Part shown: in pieces, positions 62,092 through 64,000 of the stretch | Layout of the letters: the number at the start of each line of letters is the position of its first letter | Numbering within the stretch: the stretch's first letter is position 1 | NCBI GenBank assembly: GCA_965119715.1 | Contig: OZ221969.1 | Location: 1,426,001 to 1,490,000 of the forward strand | Direction: 5' to 3' | DNA: 64,000 nucleotides | Source: JASBYZ01 sp029983705 | Lineage (GTDB): Bacteria > Actinomycetota > Coriobacteriia > Coriobacteriales > JAEZZM01 | The notes under the pieces: model-generated | What the model was told of the DNA's origin: nothing | The model's database searches: none | The model's input: the letters and a program-made list of their open reading frames with translations, nothing else | Translations under genes and position numbers: made by a program

Positions 62092-63015
62092 CTAGTTGAG
62101 GTAGCTTAACCAATCTTTATGTGATTCAAGCTCACCTTGCACGAGCTTGAAAAATTCTTTTTGAAGGCGCTTAGTAAGTGGTTTTTCTTTTGGAAGAGCT
62201 CTTCCATCTACAGATGCAATAGGGGTAAGCTCGGCTGCAGAGCCAGAGAAAAATGCTTCGTCTGCAATGTAGAGATCTGTTCTTAAGAGGGACTCAATGC
62301 GCACCTCAATACCCATCTCACGGGCAATAGTAATAATTGAGTCTCTGGTAATACCTTCAAGCAGTCCATCAGATGTTGGAGGGGTAATAAGTGCACCGTC
62401 TCTAACGATAAAGATGTTTTCACCGGTGCCCTCAGTTACCTTACCATCCTCGTTTAACATGATAGCCTCGCCATAGCCATTTCTTACGGCTTCCATTTTT
62501 GCAAGGCCAGAGTTTAGATAATTACCTGAAGATTTAATAGCAGGAGGCATTGCGTTTACCGCACGCTGTCTAAAGGAAGAAACCATGGTATCAATACCTT
62601 TTTCAAGAGCACCATCACCAAGGTAGGCATCCCATGGCCAGGCTGCAATAACCACATCAGATTTACAAGTTCTCGCATCAATTCCCATTACACCATAGCC
62701 ACGATAGAGAATTGGGCGAATATAGGCTGATTTAAGACCGTTTTTATCGATAAGCTCTTTAGTAGCTTCACAAAGCTCTTCAACTGTATAAGGAAGGTCA
62801 ATCTCAAGCATGTGCGCTGACTTCTTAAAGCGCTCAAAGTGCTCTTTAAGTCTAAAGATTGCAGTTTTACCATCTGCAGTTTTATAAGCTCTTAAGCCCT
62901 CAAAAATTGCATCTCCGTAGTGAAGTGAGTGTGTAAGTACGTGGGTTGTTGCATCCTCCCAGTTAACTAACTCACCATTTTTCCAGATGTATTTAACTGC
63001 TTGAATATCGGACAT
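62092..63015 (-). CDS. ilvE: Branched-chain amino acid aminotransferase
   Basis: This 307-residue class IV PLP aminotransferase has SLHYGDAIFEGLRAY (cofactor/substrate entrance), SGNYLNSGLAKMEAV with the PLP lysine (residue K near 168), GKVTEGTGENIFIV, and EAFFSGSAAELTPIASVDG, all typical of IlvE. It transfers amino groups to branched 2-oxo acids. GGAGAGG precedes the ATG. It is a single-gene unit ending at its own terminator. Confidence 0.96.
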   Translation of the reverse strand: MSDIQAVKYIWKNGELVNWEDATTHVLTHSLHYGDAIFEGLRAYKTADGKTAIFRLKEHFERFKKSAHMLEIDLPYTVEELCEATKELIDKNGLKSAYIRPILYRGYGVMGIDARTCKSDVVIAAWPWDAYLGDGALEKGIDTMVSSFRQRAVNAMPPAIKSSGNYLNSGLAKMEAVRNGYGEAIMLNEDGKVTEGTGENIFIVRDGALITPPTSDGLLEGITRDSIITIAREMGIEVRIESLLRTDLYIADEAFFSGSAAELTPIASVDGRALPKEKPLTKRLQKEFFKLVQGELESHKDWLSYLN

Positions 63016-63117
63016 AATATCCTCTCCTACTAACTTTAGCCTAACTATAGTTTGATAATAGTATCAAGCTCAGACATAAATGTGCTCGTAGGTTTTGTAA
63101 AATTATGTGGATGGTAA

Positions 63118-64000
63118 CTAAAAGTCGCCTGTAAAGCTTCTACATCTCTTAACTGCATCAATTATTTTCTGAGCAGCATATTTGATCTCTTCAAAGGTAT
63201 TTAAGTATGAGTAAGAGATACGAAGCGCCCCTCGGGATACTGAGTCATCAAGGCCTATAGCTTTAAGCACGTGTGATATCTCAAGGCTGCCTGAAGAACA
63301 GGCGGACCCTGCAGATACACAAATTCCATCTTGGTCAAGAAGCATCAAAAGCGTCTCAGTATCAACCCCATCAATAACAAAGGAGCAGAGGTGATTAAGG
63401 CGATGCGAACTACTGCCGGTAAGCATACACCCTGAGATTTCAGAGCAGAGTGTGTCTATCAAATAGTTCTGCCACGCTTCAAAGAGCTCTTCATAGTGTT
63501 CTTTCTTGTATAAACTCCATTCTAATGCTTCTGCCATTGCAACAATATAGGGAACATTTTGGGTGCCAGACCTCATTTTCATTTCTTGCCCACCACCATA
63601 AAGCAGTGGGTTTAATGGGCATCCTTCTTTGACATAAAGAAAACCAATGCCTTTGGGACCATGAAACTTATGAGCTGAGGCAGAAAGGTAATCGATATTA
63701 TTAAGAATATGCAAATCAAAATATTCATGGCCAACTGCTTGAACTGCATCACAGTGAAAAAGCGCACCATGTGAATGAGCAATTTGAGAAAGCAATTCTA
63801 TATCTTGTATGGTACCTATTTCATTGTTTGCATACATAATTGATACAAGAACGGTACTAGAATCAAAAGCTTTAAGATAGTCATGAACGAGCAAACGTCC
63901 TTTCCCATCGACATCTATTATTTTAAGCTTAATCTTTCCTTCACGCTCCAAGTGTTTGAGAGGCTCTAATACGGATTCGTGTTCTATAGCAGAAGTAATT
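63118..64000 (-). CDS. Cysteine desulfurase (NifS/IscS family), N-terminus beyond window
   Basis: The frame is open from the stop at 63118 to the window edge, giving at least 294 residues; the family is about 380-400. It begins in ITSAIEHESVLEPLKHLERE. The PLP-lysine motif SASAHKFHGPKGIGFLYV and the active-site cysteine loop VSAGSACSSGSLE are present. It supplies sulfur for Fe-S clusters or tRNA thiolation. A bridging ATG at 63951 is internal, not the start. Confidence 0.95.
   Translation of the reverse strand, partial: ITSAIEHESVLEPLKHLEREGKIKLKIIDVDGKGRLLVHDYLKAFDSSTVLVSIMYANNEIGTIQDIELLSQIAHSHGALFHCDAVQAVGHEYFDLHILNNIDYLSASAHKFHGPKGIGFLYVKEGCPLNPLLYGGGQEMKMRSGTQNVPYIVAMAEALEWSLYKKEHYEELFEAWQNYLIDTLCSEISGCMLTGSSSHRLNHLCSFVIDGVDTETLLMLLDQDGICVSAGSACSSGSLEISHVLKAIGLDDSVSRGALRISYSYLNTFEEIKYAAQKIIDAVKRCRSFTGDF

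Noticed and set aside
1..64000. CRISPR arrays, prophage, transposases or integrases
   Set aside because: No regularly spaced direct repeats and no phage or transposase coding sequence were seen; all long frames are accounted for by other genes or their shadows.

Overview
The window is a stretch of chromosome from a low-GC, Gram-positive, apparently anaerobic bacterium. The evidence is an LPXTG-type cell-wall anchor, lipoprotein signal peptides, a T-box leader in front of pheST, phosphocholine (Lic-type) genes, a CD1871A-type CXXC peptide and an EFR1-type flavodoxin/ferredoxin. The gene mix fits a Coriobacteriia-like actinomycete (Atopobium/Lancefieldella relatives) or a Bacillota; I lean to the former, but this is inference. 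I saw no rRNA, CRISPR array, prophage or insertion sequence. There is one tRNA, tRNA-Leu(CAA).

Region 1 (1-12.1 kb, all minus strand) is a surface-polysaccharide cluster. It encodes a truncated CapD/PglF-type nucleotide-sugar dehydratase, the complete dTDP-L-rhamnose set (rfbA, rfbB, rfbC, rfbD), a UDP-glucose dehydrogenase, three GT2-fold glycosyltransferases, a Wzx-type flippase, a Wzy/O-antigen-ligase-like polymerase with an apparent Wzz-like C-terminal domain, and a LicD protein. An OmpR-type two-component system (12.2-14.0 kb) sits next to it. Divergent from that system is a small redox operon (14.1-16.1 kb): CD1871A peptide, polytopic 4Fe-4S protein and thioredoxin-like lipoprotein. A second flippase follows (16.1-17.5 kb).

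Region 2 (17.7-23.6 kb) holds a large LPQTG-anchored surface protein with four G5-like repeats. Its reading frame is broken at a run of eight A. After it come a P1B-type ATPase with an unusual membrane motif and its small partner protein.

Region 3 (23.7-36.5 kb, minus strand) is a second polysaccharide cluster. It carries LicD, GalE, a GT2, a LicA-type kinase, a winged-helix/LicC/LicA fusion, a PglC-like phosphoglycosyl transferase, two DegT-type aminotransferases and the WbpD/WbpA/WbpB enzymes, plus a GT-B glycosyltransferase. Together regions 1 and 3 predict an undecaprenol-linked glycopolymer built from rhamnose, galactose, glucuronate, a diacetamido-uronate and probably a 4-amino-4,6-dideoxy sugar, and decorated with phosphocholine.

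Region 4 (36.6-64 kb) is mainly housekeeping: an UbiB-family kinase with a small coiled-coil partner, pheST under a T-box, modABC, a SlyD-like FKBP, an EFR1 ferredoxin, infC-rpmI-rplT with a leader terminator and a probable AUA start, a FUSC transporter, a DsbA-family protein, a split Tm-1-like pair, an archaeal-type class I aldolase, an NAD synthetase whose glutaminase domain looks dead, an isolated HisA-like protein, dnaE, a TrpR-related regulator, ilvE and a truncated cysteine desulfurase. Both window edges cut through genes.
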